A DNA stretch of 64,000 nt from Hyphomicrobium facile. GTDB lineage: Bacteria; Pseudomonadota; Alphaproteobacteria; Rhizobiales; Hyphomicrobiaceae. The stretch is from assembly GCF_900116175.1 (NCBI RefSeq), contig NZ_FPCH01000003.1:434001-498000 (forward strand), read 5' to 3'. The notes under the pieces were generated by a model that saw only the letters and a list, made by a program, of their open reading frames with translations, was not told the origin of the DNA and made no database searches. Both the position numbers and the translations under genes were made by a program. Shown here piece by piece: positions 54,867 through 62,985 of this stretch (position 1 is its first letter; each line of letters starts with the position of its first letter).

Positions 54867-55490
54867 TTATTGCTGCCCATCACGGTTAACGGACACGTGC
54901 AGTGCAACAGCCATGGCGCGGTTCGATACGCCAAGTTTGTCGTACAGATTTTTGAGATGGTATTTCACCGTATTACGCGAGATTCCCGTTCGCGCCGCGA
55001 TCTGCAGATTGGTCCAGCCATTAGCAAGTGCAGCAAGCAATTCCCGCTCGCGCGCCGTCAGGCCTTCGAGAGGATCGTGATTCAAAAGGTCGATGTCGAC
55101 GTAGGGCAGCGACAAGCGGCCACGCGCGACGGAAACAACCGCTTCAAGCAAGACCTGCGGATCTTCCGTCTTCGATACGAAGCCCCAAGCGCCTCCCTTG
55201 ATAGAGTTGCGCAGGACGTCGTGCGACCGCTCGCCCGTGTAAATGATGATCCGCGTCTGCCACTTTTCCTGTTTGACGCGGGCAAGCACAGCACCGCCGG
55301 TCATGTCAGGCAGTGCCCAACCGACGACGGCGATCTCGACCGGCTTGGCCTTCAGGGCGTTGATCAGTCCCTCGCCGGTCGAGTGAACTCCACAGACGGT
55401 GAAGCGTCCATCCCGTGCGATCAGCGCGTCGAGACCTGCACGTACGACCGGATTTTGATCGGCGATCGTGACCTCGATCTTGGCGGTCAT
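54867..55490 (-). CDS. LuxR/NarL-type response-regulator-like protein lacking the phospho-accepting Asp
   Basis: The 207-residue protein has an N-terminal receiver-like domain and a C-terminal LuxR helix-turn-helix (GLTARERELLAALANGWTNL and TGISRNTVKYHLKNLYDKLG). In the receiver the usual acidic pair is D11-Q12 and the phosphorylation-site Asp position reads Gly in VEIAVVGWALPDM, while Thr85 and Lys107 are retained. It is therefore unlikely to be phosphorylated. It lies directly upstream of sgaA on the same strand, so control of serine-cycle genes is plausible but inferred. Confidence 0.9.
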   Translation of the reverse strand: MTAKIEVTIADQNPVVRAGLDALIARDGRFTVCGVHSTGEGLINALKAKPVEIAVVGWALPDMTGGAVLARVKQEKWQTRIIIYTGERSHDVLRNSIKGGAWGFVSKTEDPQVLLEAVVSVARGRLSLPYVDIDLLNHDPLEGLTARERELLAALANGWTNLQIAARTGISRNTVKYHLKNLYDKLGVSNRAMAVALHVSVNRDGQQ

Positions 55491-55803
55491 CCGGGTAGTG
55501 GTCTCCTAAACGAGGAAAATGGTTCGAACTTCGCGCGACTCAGCGGTGCGCGCGAGGCAGTGCTTTCCCGAGGATACCTATCGAACTCTTCCAGGTCAGC
55601 CAAGCACGCAAATCAGCATGATAAATCAATAACTTATGTCGGGCGTCAGGAGCTTGGAGCGCTCCCCCGCCATTAATAACCCGCGAAGGGGCCGGTTGCA
55701 GGTAGAACGATGAATGAAGAACAGGCTCGTGGATCGCGACCTGCCCACTCCGCCTAACCGCTAGTTCGGCGCCGGGCGAACGCCGGTTGGACTTCAATCG
55801 CGT
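55491..55803. other. Intergenic region between the AraC and LuxR-type regulators
   Basis: These 313 bases lie between two leftward genes. They contain an inverted repeat with arms TCGCGCG / CGCGCGA at about 55536-55560 and must hold the promoter of the LuxR-type gene. A leftward frame crosses much of the region, but its content looks non-coding. Confidence 0.5.
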
Positions 55804-56811
55804 TCATAAAAATGTCAGCCGGTACTCCCGGGGCGAGCATCCAAACTTTTTCTTGAAGGCTCTTATAAACGTCGACAGGTCGTTGAAGCCCCATCGGTAA
55901 GCCACTGCGAAGATTGGGTGATGGCGACAAGCTTCGCAAATCAGATCCTGGCGCACGAACTCAAGACGCTTGTCCGTAACATATGTGCCGAATGTCGTGC
56001 CCTTCGCGGCGAACTGCTTATGCACATATCGCACCGAAATGCCGAGATGCTGCGCTGCGCTGCGCGGCGACAGCATCGCGTCGCCAATGTTGGCATCAAT
56101 GAATCTCGCAAGCTCCCGCGTATAGTAGTTGGGCGTCGCCGACACCTCGTCCGCCTGTTCGCTTCCAGTGTACGACCGCAATGCCGCGACGGGCACAAGC
56201 GCCGCGCATGTAGCCTGAAGCGCATGAAGCTCTTGTGCTGTCGTGACCGCCATATTTTGCGCCAGAAACGAAAGGGCGCTGGATAAGGGAGTGATCATCT
56301 GCTCGGCCGAAATGACGACGTTCCCCAAAACGGCATCCTGATCTCGAACCGGGGTTAGTTTTTCCTTGGGGATGCGGATCGCCATATCCTCATAGAGGCC
56401 GGTGCTCACCTCTATGAGTTTCACCGGCAAAGCGCTGTCGTACAGGACGAGATCGCCTCTTCTGGCGATCGTCGTCCTTCCCCGCTGCTCTACGACCAGT
56501 TCTCCGGAAATAACGTAACTGCCGTACAAGCAATCGCTTGCCGACTTCGCAATTTCTGCGCTTTTGCGAGTTGAAACCGCGGGCGACATCGCAACTCGAG
56601 CAATTGCTCCGTACTCTGAAGACCCGCAAACCATGCGCGCTTCGAATTCCGATTCCTCAGTATATTCTATTTGCCATGGCATGAACGCGCTCGACATCGC
56701 ATCGCGAAATGCGGAGAGACCGCCGCTGCGAGCGCAATATTGGGTATCGCAGATGTCCCATTCGGAATTGGCAAGTAACGACGAGCGCCAGTCACCACCA
56801 ACGGCCCTCAT
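55804..56811 (-). CDS. AraC-family transcriptional regulator
   Basis: The 335-residue protein has an N-terminal ligand-binding-like domain (about 40-210, with YVISGELVVEQRGRTTIARR and GDLVLYDSALPVKLI) and a C-terminal AraC double helix-turn-helix (about 235-330, with SPRSAAQHLGISVRYVHKQF and WGFNDLSTFIRAFKKKFGCS). The layout matches the AraC-binding-domain group related to FeaR. A GGAG site precedes the ATG. No divergent or downstream catabolic gene identifies its target; the serine-cycle regulator lies downstream. Confidence 0.92.
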   Translation of the reverse strand: MRAVGGDWRSSLLANSEWDICDTQYCARSGGLSAFRDAMSSAFMPWQIEYTEESEFEARMVCGSSEYGAIARVAMSPAVSTRKSAEIAKSASDCLYGSYVISGELVVEQRGRTTIARRGDLVLYDSALPVKLIEVSTGLYEDMAIRIPKEKLTPVRDQDAVLGNVVISAEQMITPLSSALSFLAQNMAVTTAQELHALQATCAALVPVAALRSYTGSEQADEVSATPNYYTRELARFIDANIGDAMLSPRSAAQHLGISVRYVHKQFAAKGTTFGTYVTDKRLEFVRQDLICEACRHHPIFAVAYRWGFNDLSTFIRAFKKKFGCSPREYRLTFL

Positions 56812-57278
56812 TAACGTCTCCTCTCCGCGGGTTACATTCGCAATCCCGCTCGGGTTGAATTTTTCACCCGCTTTTTAAAAAAAACTTAGACGAAAGCTCT
56901 CCGCAGTCAAAGCATTCCTTGAGCTGGATACTCAAATTTCCGGACCGTTCTGACGATCTCAGAACGGAATGTTTATGCGCGAAACTCGATCTACCGCGCT
57001 GCAAATGAAGACGCACATTGGATCTACGATCGCCAAAATTCTTTTGCGGCTCCTGGACATGTAATTTGCGACTTATACGCATCATCTCTATTCGGATTAT
57101 TTGCCGGATAGAGATATCTTTCTGCTGAAGTAATCATGCTGATAAAAAGTGGAATCGTGGTAATCGGGCGACGGCGGGGTGAATCCGTTATAGTGTTCAA
57201 CGGATGCGATGCGAATTTGGCATTGCATGCTGTAAAGCTCATGGGTGATAGCTTAAATGCGCTCACGGGGAGGATGAT
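56812..57278. other. AT-richer intergenic region upstream of the AraC regulator
   Basis: These 467 bases are visibly lower in GC than their neighbours and contain no convincing gene. A rightward frame from 57136 extends across the start of the next gene but lacks recognisable features. The region contains the perfect inverted repeat at 56945-56967 and should hold the AraC-gene promoter and that of the small exported protein at 57279. Confidence 0.5.
56945..56967. promoter_or_regulatory. Perfect 9-5-9 inverted repeat in the AraC upstream region
   Basis: Arms CCGTTCTGA / TCAGAACGG enclose CGATC. No T-run follows on either strand, so a protein-binding site is more likely than a terminator. Confidence 0.45.
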
Positions 57279-57647
57279 TTGCAAAAGCAGAGTGGACGAC
57301 TGCGGCTCAGGACCCTCATTTATTCAATTTTCGCCGGGACCCTAGCCTCGGCGGCGCTCGCTGGGCCGCTGGCGCTCGACCCAAGGTCCCCCGGGTCTTC
57401 GGGAGATTCGCCCGTGCAATTGGCGCATGGGTTTCATTGCCGTCCGATGGTCGGGTGGGACCCTCGTTTTGGCGTTTATCGCCTGCATCGGCATCCGGCC
57501 ATCTGCCGGGATCAACACCGGTGCCTTCGCGTCATGTATCGCTGCAATCTGGTCATGGGCCGGGGCTGGGAAGCTTGGTCGTATGAGCGGTGGGGGTTCG
57601 ACAACTGGCGCTATGACAAGTGCATGCTCAATGAAGGCTGCTACTGA
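57279..57647 (+). CDS. Small exported Cys/Trp/Arg-rich protein of unknown function
   Basis: A TTG start at 57279, five bases after GGGGAGG, gives 122 residues. A signal peptide (RTLIYSIFAGTLASAALAGP) is followed by a mature domain with five Cys residues (FHCRPMVGWDPRFGVYRLH, AICRDQHRCL, YRCNL, KCMLNEGCY and similar) and many aromatic residues. Disulphide-bonded periplasmic or secreted location is likely. I do not recognise the family. It is upstream of the STN-like gene on the same strand and convergent with the type II secretion genes. Confidence 0.6.
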   Translation: MQKQSGRLRLRTLIYSIFAGTLASAALAGPLALDPRSPGSSGDSPVQLAHGFHCRPMVGWDPRFGVYRLHRHPAICRDQHRCLRVMYRCNLVMGRGWEAWSYERWGFDNWRYDKCMLNEGCY

Positions 57648-57698
57648 ACGAAGAGCGGTGGGGAGCGCGTGGCTCTCCGTCCAACATGGACACTCGCG

Positions 57699-58148
57699 AT
57701 GAGCCGTCTATCCCGACCTACGCTTCACCTCGTTCCGCGGCGAATACTTCGCGGTTTGCCGTTGGCCGCCGCCGTCACATGTCTGTTGGGGTCGTCCGCA
57801 CTGCTGGCGGACGGCGTAACGATTGCGGGTGAAAGTCCGGCGCAGAGCCTCGATATCAGTATCGACAAGGCACCGATCAGCGCGGTTCTTCAGGCTCTGC
57901 ACGAGAAATATGGCATCGAAGTCATCAACAACAGCACGGACCTTGCGAGCGATCAGGTGTCGCTGACGCTGACCGGCAGTCTGCCGAGCATTCTCGAAAG
58001 ACTGCTCCGCAATCAGAACTACATGATCGTGCGATCGGAAAAGAACGCCACGGGCGTGGAGCGCATTCTGATCTCTGCCGCCAGCCCGCCAGGGCCGCCG
58101 AAAAGCACGCCAGGCGCTCCCAGGGAGGAGCCGCCGCCGATGCCTTGA
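57699..58148 (+). CDS. Exported STN-domain-like protein (secretin/TonB short N-terminal type)
   Basis: The ~149-residue protein has a signal peptide (GLPLAAAVTCLLGSSALLA) and a single domain with LDISIDKAPISAVLQALHEK and VSLTLTGSLPSILERLLRNQ, which matches the STN fold found at the N-terminus of secretins and TonB receptors. No secretin core follows; the C-terminus is Pro-rich. The ATG at 57699 is taken; a GTG at 57669 is possible. It converges on the type II secretion genes, so an accessory role in secretin assembly is plausible. Confidence 0.72.
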   Translation: MSRLSRPTLHLVPRRILRGLPLAAAVTCLLGSSALLADGVTIAGESPAQSLDISIDKAPISAVLQALHEKYGIEVINNSTDLASDQVSLTLTGSLPSILERLLRNQNYMIVRSEKNATGVERILISAASPPGPPKSTPGAPREEPPPMP

Positions 58149-58178
58149 GGCATCGCGTTTAGTTCCCGCGAGCCCGTG

Positions 58179-58754
58179 TCACGGACACGCGATGCCTGGC
58201 GCGTTGGCGCAATCTTTTTTGAAGCGCACGATCTGCGAGGTGTCTTCGTCGCGCCGAAGCGTTACGGCTTCCCGCTCGACAGAAGCAACGTGCCATCCGC
58301 CAATCATGTCGCCGACCTGAACGCGAACGTCGACGTTGGTCCCCTCGCGGCGCAATAGCGCGATCGTACGATGCGGATTGAGCACGACCCCGAGCAGCCG
58401 GTAGTCCGGCGGGGGCTGCAGCTTCGGTCCGGCGTCCGCAACAGCTTGCGCCGGCGGGCGCTTGCGGCTTGGCGCAAACAGCGGTCGCTCCACCCAATTT
58501 TCCAACGACGCCTTATCGAAGGACGCCAGAGGATTTCCGCTCGTCGGGGGCTCCTCGGATGCGACGTCCTCCTCCGGCTCGGCGCTTTCCTCCGGCTCGG
58601 TCGTCGCTTCAGGTGTTTCCGCGGCAGCAGTCTCAGCCGTGACGGCTGGCGCCGTCGCTTCCGGGACCGGCACGGCGCGGTTATCGAGCCAAGTCAGGGC
58701 GCCGAGCACAAGAGAGACCAAAATCAGCAGAGCCGGACGATACTTTTCCATCAT
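58179..58754 (-). CDS. Type II secretion GspC-like inner-membrane protein
   Basis: The 191-residue protein has one N-terminal membrane segment (ALLILVSLVLGALTWL), an acidic Glu/Pro/Thr-rich linker, then a homology-region-like domain (RPLFAPSRKRPP, DYRLLGVVLNPHRTIALLRR and GDMIGGWHVASVEREAVTLR) as in GspC or PilP. No PDZ domain follows, so it is a short form that may combine GspC and GspP/N roles. It is the last gene of the leftward secretion run, one base after the gspM stop. Confidence 0.82.
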   Translation of the reverse strand: MMEKYRPALLILVSLVLGALTWLDNRAVPVPEATAPAVTAETAAAETPEATTEPEESAEPEEDVASEEPPTSGNPLASFDKASLENWVERPLFAPSRKRPPAQAVADAGPKLQPPPDYRLLGVVLNPHRTIALLRREGTNVDVRVQVGDMIGGWHVASVEREAVTLRRDEDTSQIVRFKKDCANAPGIACP

Positions 58755-58755
58755 A

Positions 58756-59337
58756 TCAGGATGATCCGTTCTGAACGGCGAAGCCGCTCACTTGCAGCGT
58801 AACTTCGAGCGGGCCGAGATAGTGCGGCTCGGTCGGGCGGAAGTCTTCGTGGATCCCGCGGACAACGATGTCGTCGATAAATATCAGCGGCGTGCCCGTC
58901 TCCAGACTATGCACGATATCGCGGAGCCCATCGGTGCCGACGTTGATCGACAAGCTCACCGAAATCCGCATGAGATTGCCATCCTCTTTCGGCGGCAAAA
59001 TCTGGATGCTCGAGGCCGTGCCGCCGTTCGCGGTAACAAGCCCGTTGACCAGGCTCTGCAAGTTTGCGCCGGCAACGCCCGTCTTGTCGCCTTCAAGCAG
59101 TAGACTCTTGTCCTGCCCGAGCGCGGCGAGATCGGCATGCTCTTTCTTCAACTCGCTTTCGTGAGCGATCTGCGCGCGCAATTCGGGGAGACGCCGCTGC
59201 TTTTCCGCAATCGCCGCCTCAAGCTTTCTCGTTTGCAAAAAAGGCGCTGCGGCGAGCGCGCCGAGGGCCGTCAGCACGATCGCCAGTACGGCGAGTGCCA
59301 GAGATGCGCGTGAAAAACCCGATGATGGCATCGTCAT
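58756..59337 (-). CDS. gspM: Type II secretion protein GspM (PilO-like)
   Basis: The 193-residue protein has an N-terminal membrane segment (LALAVLAIVLTALGALAAAP), a coiled-coil stretch (LEAAIAEKQRRLPELRAQIA) and a C-terminal ferredoxin-like domain (SIQILPPKEDGNLMRISVSL and LETGTPLIFIDDIVVRG). This is the GspMb/PilO layout; it bridges GspL and GspC in the inner-membrane platform. It overlaps gspL by 4 bases. Confidence 0.86.
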   Translation of the reverse strand: MTMPSSGFSRASLALAVLAIVLTALGALAAAPFLQTRKLEAAIAEKQRRLPELRAQIAHESELKKEHADLAALGQDKSLLLEGDKTGVAGANLQSLVNGLVTANGGTASSIQILPPKEDGNLMRISVSLSINVGTDGLRDIVHSLETGTPLIFIDDIVVRGIHEDFRPTEPHYLGPLEVTLQVSGFAVQNGSS

Positions 59338-60434
59338 TGGCTGCTCTCCGTATGCGCCACGCCCCGGAGCTTTGCGACAATCGAAAATGTCCCCAGGGTT
59401 TGGCCGTCCTCGCGCGTCGTCGGCGCGGCAAAGCGTACGTCCTCGAATTCAGGCGTGCTTTCGAGCAGGCCGATCAATCCCGTTGGATCGGCGGATTTTC
59501 CGACGATGCGGGCTTCGTTGTCGTGGATCTCGAACTCGTCGAGATAGGCCGTGTCGGGAAGCGAGCGACTCAACGCTTCGATCAAAGTCATGACCGGAGG
59601 AAAATCGATCTTCTGCTTTGCGAGGCGCTCGCGCTGGTCTTTCAATTTGGTATTTTCGTCGTTGAGGCGTTTGACTTCGTCAACCCGGGACGTCACCCCG
59701 ATTATTTTCGATTCCATATCGCCATACTGATCGTTGAGGTCCGAGAGTTGGTAGATGCCGAACATGCAAATCGCCACGCTGCAGAGGGCAAGCGCGCAGA
59801 GCCCGACATGAAGCCTGCCCGCCATCTTGCTGACCGGGTCGGCCTCGAGGTGCGCCAGTTCGACGATCGATGCTGCGTCCGGCGCGGGTGCGAAGTCGAC
59901 GGCGCCGGGAGATAGCCCTACCGTTCTCGCGGCATCTAGCGCCGTGTCGACAATCTTCTTCGTCGTCGCGACAATTTCGGTATTTATTTGCGTGGGAGAC
60001 CCCGGATCCGCGCCGATGACGCGGTAGCTGTAGCGCGTATCTTCCTGCGGCCACGCAACGATCGTTTCGATCTTGTTCTCGACGACCGAATCCATCAAAT
60101 CAGCGGCGGCTTTCGGCACCTGGATGGTTCTTCGGACGACATCGGTTGGCGACAAGCGAAGCAGGACCTGCTTCGATTCTTGCGCAGCCCTTTGCAACAG
60201 TGATCGTCTGATCGCTGCAATTTCTTCGGCGGAAGCATCGCTCCTCAGAACGCCGAGGTTGGTTATCTGGCTACCGGTCTTCGTCAATATTTCCAAACCC
60301 GCGGGCGTATGGAACAGCATCGTGCGCCACGGCCGCTCGCTCATCCGCTTGGGCGTCAGAAGCTTGCTCAGCTCGCGGAGCCACCACGAGTAAGCCTCGC
60401 GAATTCGGCCTCTATTGACTGCTTCCATTTTCAC
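59334..60434 (-). CDS. gspL: Type II secretion protein GspL (PilM/PilN-like)
   Basis: The 366-residue protein has a cytoplasmic actin-like region, a single membrane segment near residue 235 (LHVGLCALALCSVAICMFG), a coiled-coil stretch (RLNDENTKLKDQRERLAKQK) and a PilN-like periplasmic C-terminal domain. It anchors the secretion ATPase GspE. The GTG at 60434 overlaps the gspK stop. It fits the usual K-L-M order. Confidence 0.86.
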   Translation of the reverse strand: MKMEAVNRGRIREAYSWWLRELSKLLTPKRMSERPWRTMLFHTPAGLEILTKTGSQITNLGVLRSDASAEEIAAIRRSLLQRAAQESKQVLLRLSPTDVVRRTIQVPKAAADLMDSVVENKIETIVAWPQEDTRYSYRVIGADPGSPTQINTEIVATTKKIVDTALDAARTVGLSPGAVDFAPAPDAASIVELAHLEADPVSKMAGRLHVGLCALALCSVAICMFGIYQLSDLNDQYGDMESKIIGVTSRVDEVKRLNDENTKLKDQRERLAKQKIDFPPVMTLIEALSRSLPDTAYLDEFEIHDNEARIVGKSADPTGLIGLLESTPEFEDVRFAAPTTREDGQTLGTFSIVAKLRGVAHTESSQ

Positions 60435-61366
60435 CGGGTTTTCTCCGCAGCAATGCTCGTTGTCGGCAACTTTGCCAACAGCCTGTAGGGAGCTCGTGGA
60501 TCGAGCCCTGTCGCAATCACGAAAGTCCTGACGGCGCTATAGGTATCATCCGGCCGATGCGCGCGAACGGTGACGACGTAGGCCGGGCCACTCTCTTCAG
60601 ACACATATGAGTGGCTCTTGTTGATCAAATCATCAAAGGCGGATTTGTCCGCATACTTGATCTTCTCGATGTCCGCCCGGCTGATATCGGGGATCGCTTC
60701 AAGAACCGTCATCGGTGCCGACTGCGGGTAGATCATGCCGCTGCGGCTGAATACAGTCAGGAACGGCGCGGCTTTTTCGAAGACGTCGCGGTCGATGCCT
60801 TGGGTACGGCCCAGCTGCGCGACGTCTATGAAGGCGATGTGCGACGTGGACGACTGCTCGTTGTCATCATCTGACTCTGACTGGTCGCGGCGTTTCCTCT
60901 TCTCGCCAGAGGCCGCGTCGCGCGCGTCCAGAATGATGTTGGTATAATGCGCGGCCTTCTCCGTGGAATTCGTCAGTTTGGCGAAGAAGGACCGCAACAG
61001 CTTCTCATCGCTCTTGTTGAGATCGATCAGACTGCTGGCGTCCCGCACCGTGATTTCCAGATCGGCGCCGGCGAACGTCATTGAATGGGTCGCGCCGTTC
61101 CCCGGCCAACGGCGGTTTTCGTCCTCATCGATCAAATGCGCTGCTGCAATCTCCAACCCGGCATCGAGCAGGGCTTCCGATCTCGTCAACCCGATTTCGG
61201 AAATCGCGGAGGAGGCGCCGCTACGCGCGGCGGCGTTGAAGGATGCGACGAGAATGACCGCCGAAGTCAGAACCCAGAGGACGACGAGCAGCACAAAGCC
61301 CGCTTCGCGGCCACCGTTCATGGCGGCGTCGCGAGCAGGCGAATTCTGTGCGTCACCGCGCTCCAC
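60431..61366 (-). CDS. gspK: Type II secretion minor pseudopilin GspK
   Basis: The 311-residue protein has a prepilin-like N-terminus (NGGREAGFVLLVVLWVLTSA) in which cleavage should occur after Gly, and a large C-terminal domain with SSLIDLNKSDEKLL and a helix-hairpin-like region near IPDISRADIEKIKYAD. GspK caps the pseudopilus with GspI and GspJ. A charged insertion (KRKRRDQSESDDDNEQS) is unusual. The start is GTG. Confidence 0.9.
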   Translation of the reverse strand: MERGDAQNSPARDAAMNGGREAGFVLLVVLWVLTSAVILVASFNAAARSGASSAISEIGLTRSEALLDAGLEIAAAHLIDEDENRRWPGNGATHSMTFAGADLEITVRDASSLIDLNKSDEKLLRSFFAKLTNSTEKAAHYTNIILDARDAASGEKRKRRDQSESDDDNEQSSTSHIAFIDVAQLGRTQGIDRDVFEKAAPFLTVFSRSGMIYPQSAPMTVLEAIPDISRADIEKIKYADKSAFDDLINKSHSYVSEESGPAYVVTVRAHRPDDTYSAVRTFVIATGLDPRAPYRLLAKLPTTSIAAEKTR

Positions 61367-61369
61367 CGC

Positions 61370-62113
61370 CTACCTCCCTGCTGTTCCAAGAGCGGCGCTC
61401 TGATCGCCGATCCGGGTCAACTCGCCGCCGGTCTTTGGGCTGCACTCACTTGAACCTTCCCCTATGCAGCTGATCTCCGCGTCGGTTCGAAGTGCGGCAA
61501 CAAATGGTTGCGACGCGTACCCACCATTGGCGAGATCGATGATTTCCAGCCGGATGACGCCAGGCAATTTATTCTGCTGGCGCCAGGTCGGAGTCCACGC
61601 CGCATCCGGCTTTTCTTTTAGGGCGTACGAGAACTGGTATTTGAACGGGCCCTGCATCAGCGACACGCGATTTGCCGGAGTCGCGCCAGGAAAGGCTTGC
61701 ATGTTCGTCACGTACGGGGCGCGAGCCCTGACGAGATCGACCGACGGCCCATTGGGGGCGATGGAGTAGTCGATGAAATAGGGGCCGGGCACGGTCGGGT
61801 AGGGCGGCTCGATCGTTACGAACGAAAGACGGTTTGGCGTTCCCGTGAAAAGGAACCGCTGCTTGTTGTCGTTCGTCACGATAAGGCGCTGAAGACCGGA
61901 AACGTCGCGTTGAAAAATATCGAACGCGCGCGCAACCATCTCGATCCGCTCAAGCCGGTTCGCATTGGCATTCCAATGTTGGGACAGCGTTCTCAGCGTG
62001 GAACTCAGAATCGCCAGGACGCCAGTCAAAATCGTCAAGCTCACGAGCAATTCGATGAGCGTGAAGCCGCTGTCCCGACGCGGAGATGCCATCGCTGTCG
62101 CGTTGCTATCCAT
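61370..62113 (-). CDS. gspJ: Type II secretion minor pseudopilin GspJ
   Basis: The 247-residue protein has the prepilin signature RRDSGFTLIELLVSLTILTG, with cleavage after Gly, and a larger C-terminal domain with FDIFQRDVSGLQRLIVTNDN typical of GspJ. It forms the tip complex with GspI and GspK. It overlaps gspI by 8 bases and ends 3 bases before gspK. Confidence 0.92.
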   Translation of the reverse strand: MDSNATAMASPRRDSGFTLIELLVSLTILTGVLAILSSTLRTLSQHWNANANRLERIEMVARAFDIFQRDVSGLQRLIVTNDNKQRFLFTGTPNRLSFVTIEPPYPTVPGPYFIDYSIAPNGPSVDLVRARAPYVTNMQAFPGATPANRVSLMQGPFKYQFSYALKEKPDAAWTPTWRQQNKLPGVIRLEIIDLANGGYASQPFVAALRTDAEISCIGEGSSECSPKTGGELTRIGDQSAALGTAGR

Positions 62114-62552
62114 TGGTGCGCCCGAGTTTCAGTGTATCGAGCTCGAATTGACGGCCGCCGGCCCAACTGACGACCACACGCACGCGCCGAAGTTTCCAAT
62201 TGTCGTGCATGGCGACGTTGGCCCAGGAAGCGCCTTCCGATGCGACATCGATCGTCCAGGCAAATCCATCGGCGTTTCCGGACTTCGAAAAGACTCGGCC
62301 GCTCCAGCTTGCGATCGTATCGGCGAGCAATCCTTGCGCGAAAATTCTCGCGCGCGCGTAGTCCTCCGCGACGCCCGCAGTTCGTAAAGCGCGCGAATGG
62401 GCTTCGAACAAGCTGACGAGCCCGATCGACATCACCAACATTGCCGTCAGCGTCTCAAACAATGTGAAGCCCGCCTCCGTCGCGGCCTGAGGCGCGTTAG
62501 TTGAGTGCGCCTGTCGACACGCGGCCGGTGAGCCAGTTGACGCGGATTTCAT
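62106..62552 (-). CDS. gspI: Type II secretion minor pseudopilin GspI
   Basis: The 148-residue protein has a prepilin cleavage site in TEAGFTLFETLTAMLVMSIG after a rather long 29-residue leader, then GLVSLFEAHSRALRTAGVAE. It is a minor pseudopilin. The ATG at 62552 overlaps the 3' end of gspH by 56 bases; no better in-frame start is visible downstream. The order H-I-J-K is conserved. Confidence 0.88.
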   Translation of the reverse strand: MKSASTGSPAACRQAHSTNAPQAATEAGFTLFETLTAMLVMSIGLVSLFEAHSRALRTAGVAEDYARARIFAQGLLADTIASWSGRVFSKSGNADGFAWTIDVASEGASWANVAMHDNWKLRRVRVVVSWAGGRQFELDTLKLGRTNG

Positions 62553-62985
62553 AACCCCGCCCTTCCATTTCCAGATTTATCGTTGCGCCGGTCGAGCTGC
62601 CGTTCGGGTAGAAGCGAACACCCGTTACCGTGGGAGAGCGGATCTCGCCGTCGGCGGCCGTCACGTCCATTTTCATCGCGCGCGAAAAAGAGATCGGCGC
62701 GCTGCCATCGCTGAACTCCATCGCGCGCGCATCAAGGTGGATGGTTGCGACCCTCTCGTTGCCTGAAGTCATCGCATTGGCGCGCAAGTCGCGAAGGCGC
62801 GAGGCCGCCAGCAGCGCGGCGGTCTTGATCTGCGCGCTACCGGATGGCGAACGATACAAAGTCGCGATCGCAGCAGCGGTCATGGCGATGATCAGCATCA
62901 CCGCCAGCACCTCCATCAGCGTAAAGCCGGCGCTGCCGCTTGCGCTTCTCTGCCTATTGCCAGCTCGCAACGTCCTGGTCCTCAC
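62497..62985 (-). CDS. gspH: Type II secretion minor pseudopilin GspH
   Basis: The 162-residue protein has the prepilin motif GSAGFTLMEVLAVMLIIAMT, with cleavage after Gly, and a GspH-type C-terminal domain (AAGDG-like VTAADGEIRSPTVTGVRFYP and SSTGATINLEMEGRGYEIRV). The GTG at 62985 overlaps the end of gspG by 32 bases. It is a minor pseudopilin of the secretion pseudopilus. Confidence 0.9.
   Translation of the reverse strand: MRTRTLRAGNRQRSASGSAGFTLMEVLAVMLIIAMTAAAIATLYRSPSGSAQIKTAALLAASRLRDLRANAMTSGNERVATIHLDARAMEFSDGSAPISFSRAMKMDVTAADGEIRSPTVTGVRFYPNGSSTGATINLEMEGRGYEIRVNWLTGRVSTGALN

Noticed and set aside
55540-55797. Leftward 85-residue frame between the two regulators
   Set aside because: It has no recognisable domain, no good ribosome-binding site, and its composition looks like a by-product of GC-rich intergenic DNA.
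57136-57345. Rightward 69-residue frame overlapping the small exported protein
   Set aside because: It overlaps the better-supported frame with a signal peptide at 57279, and shows no motif.
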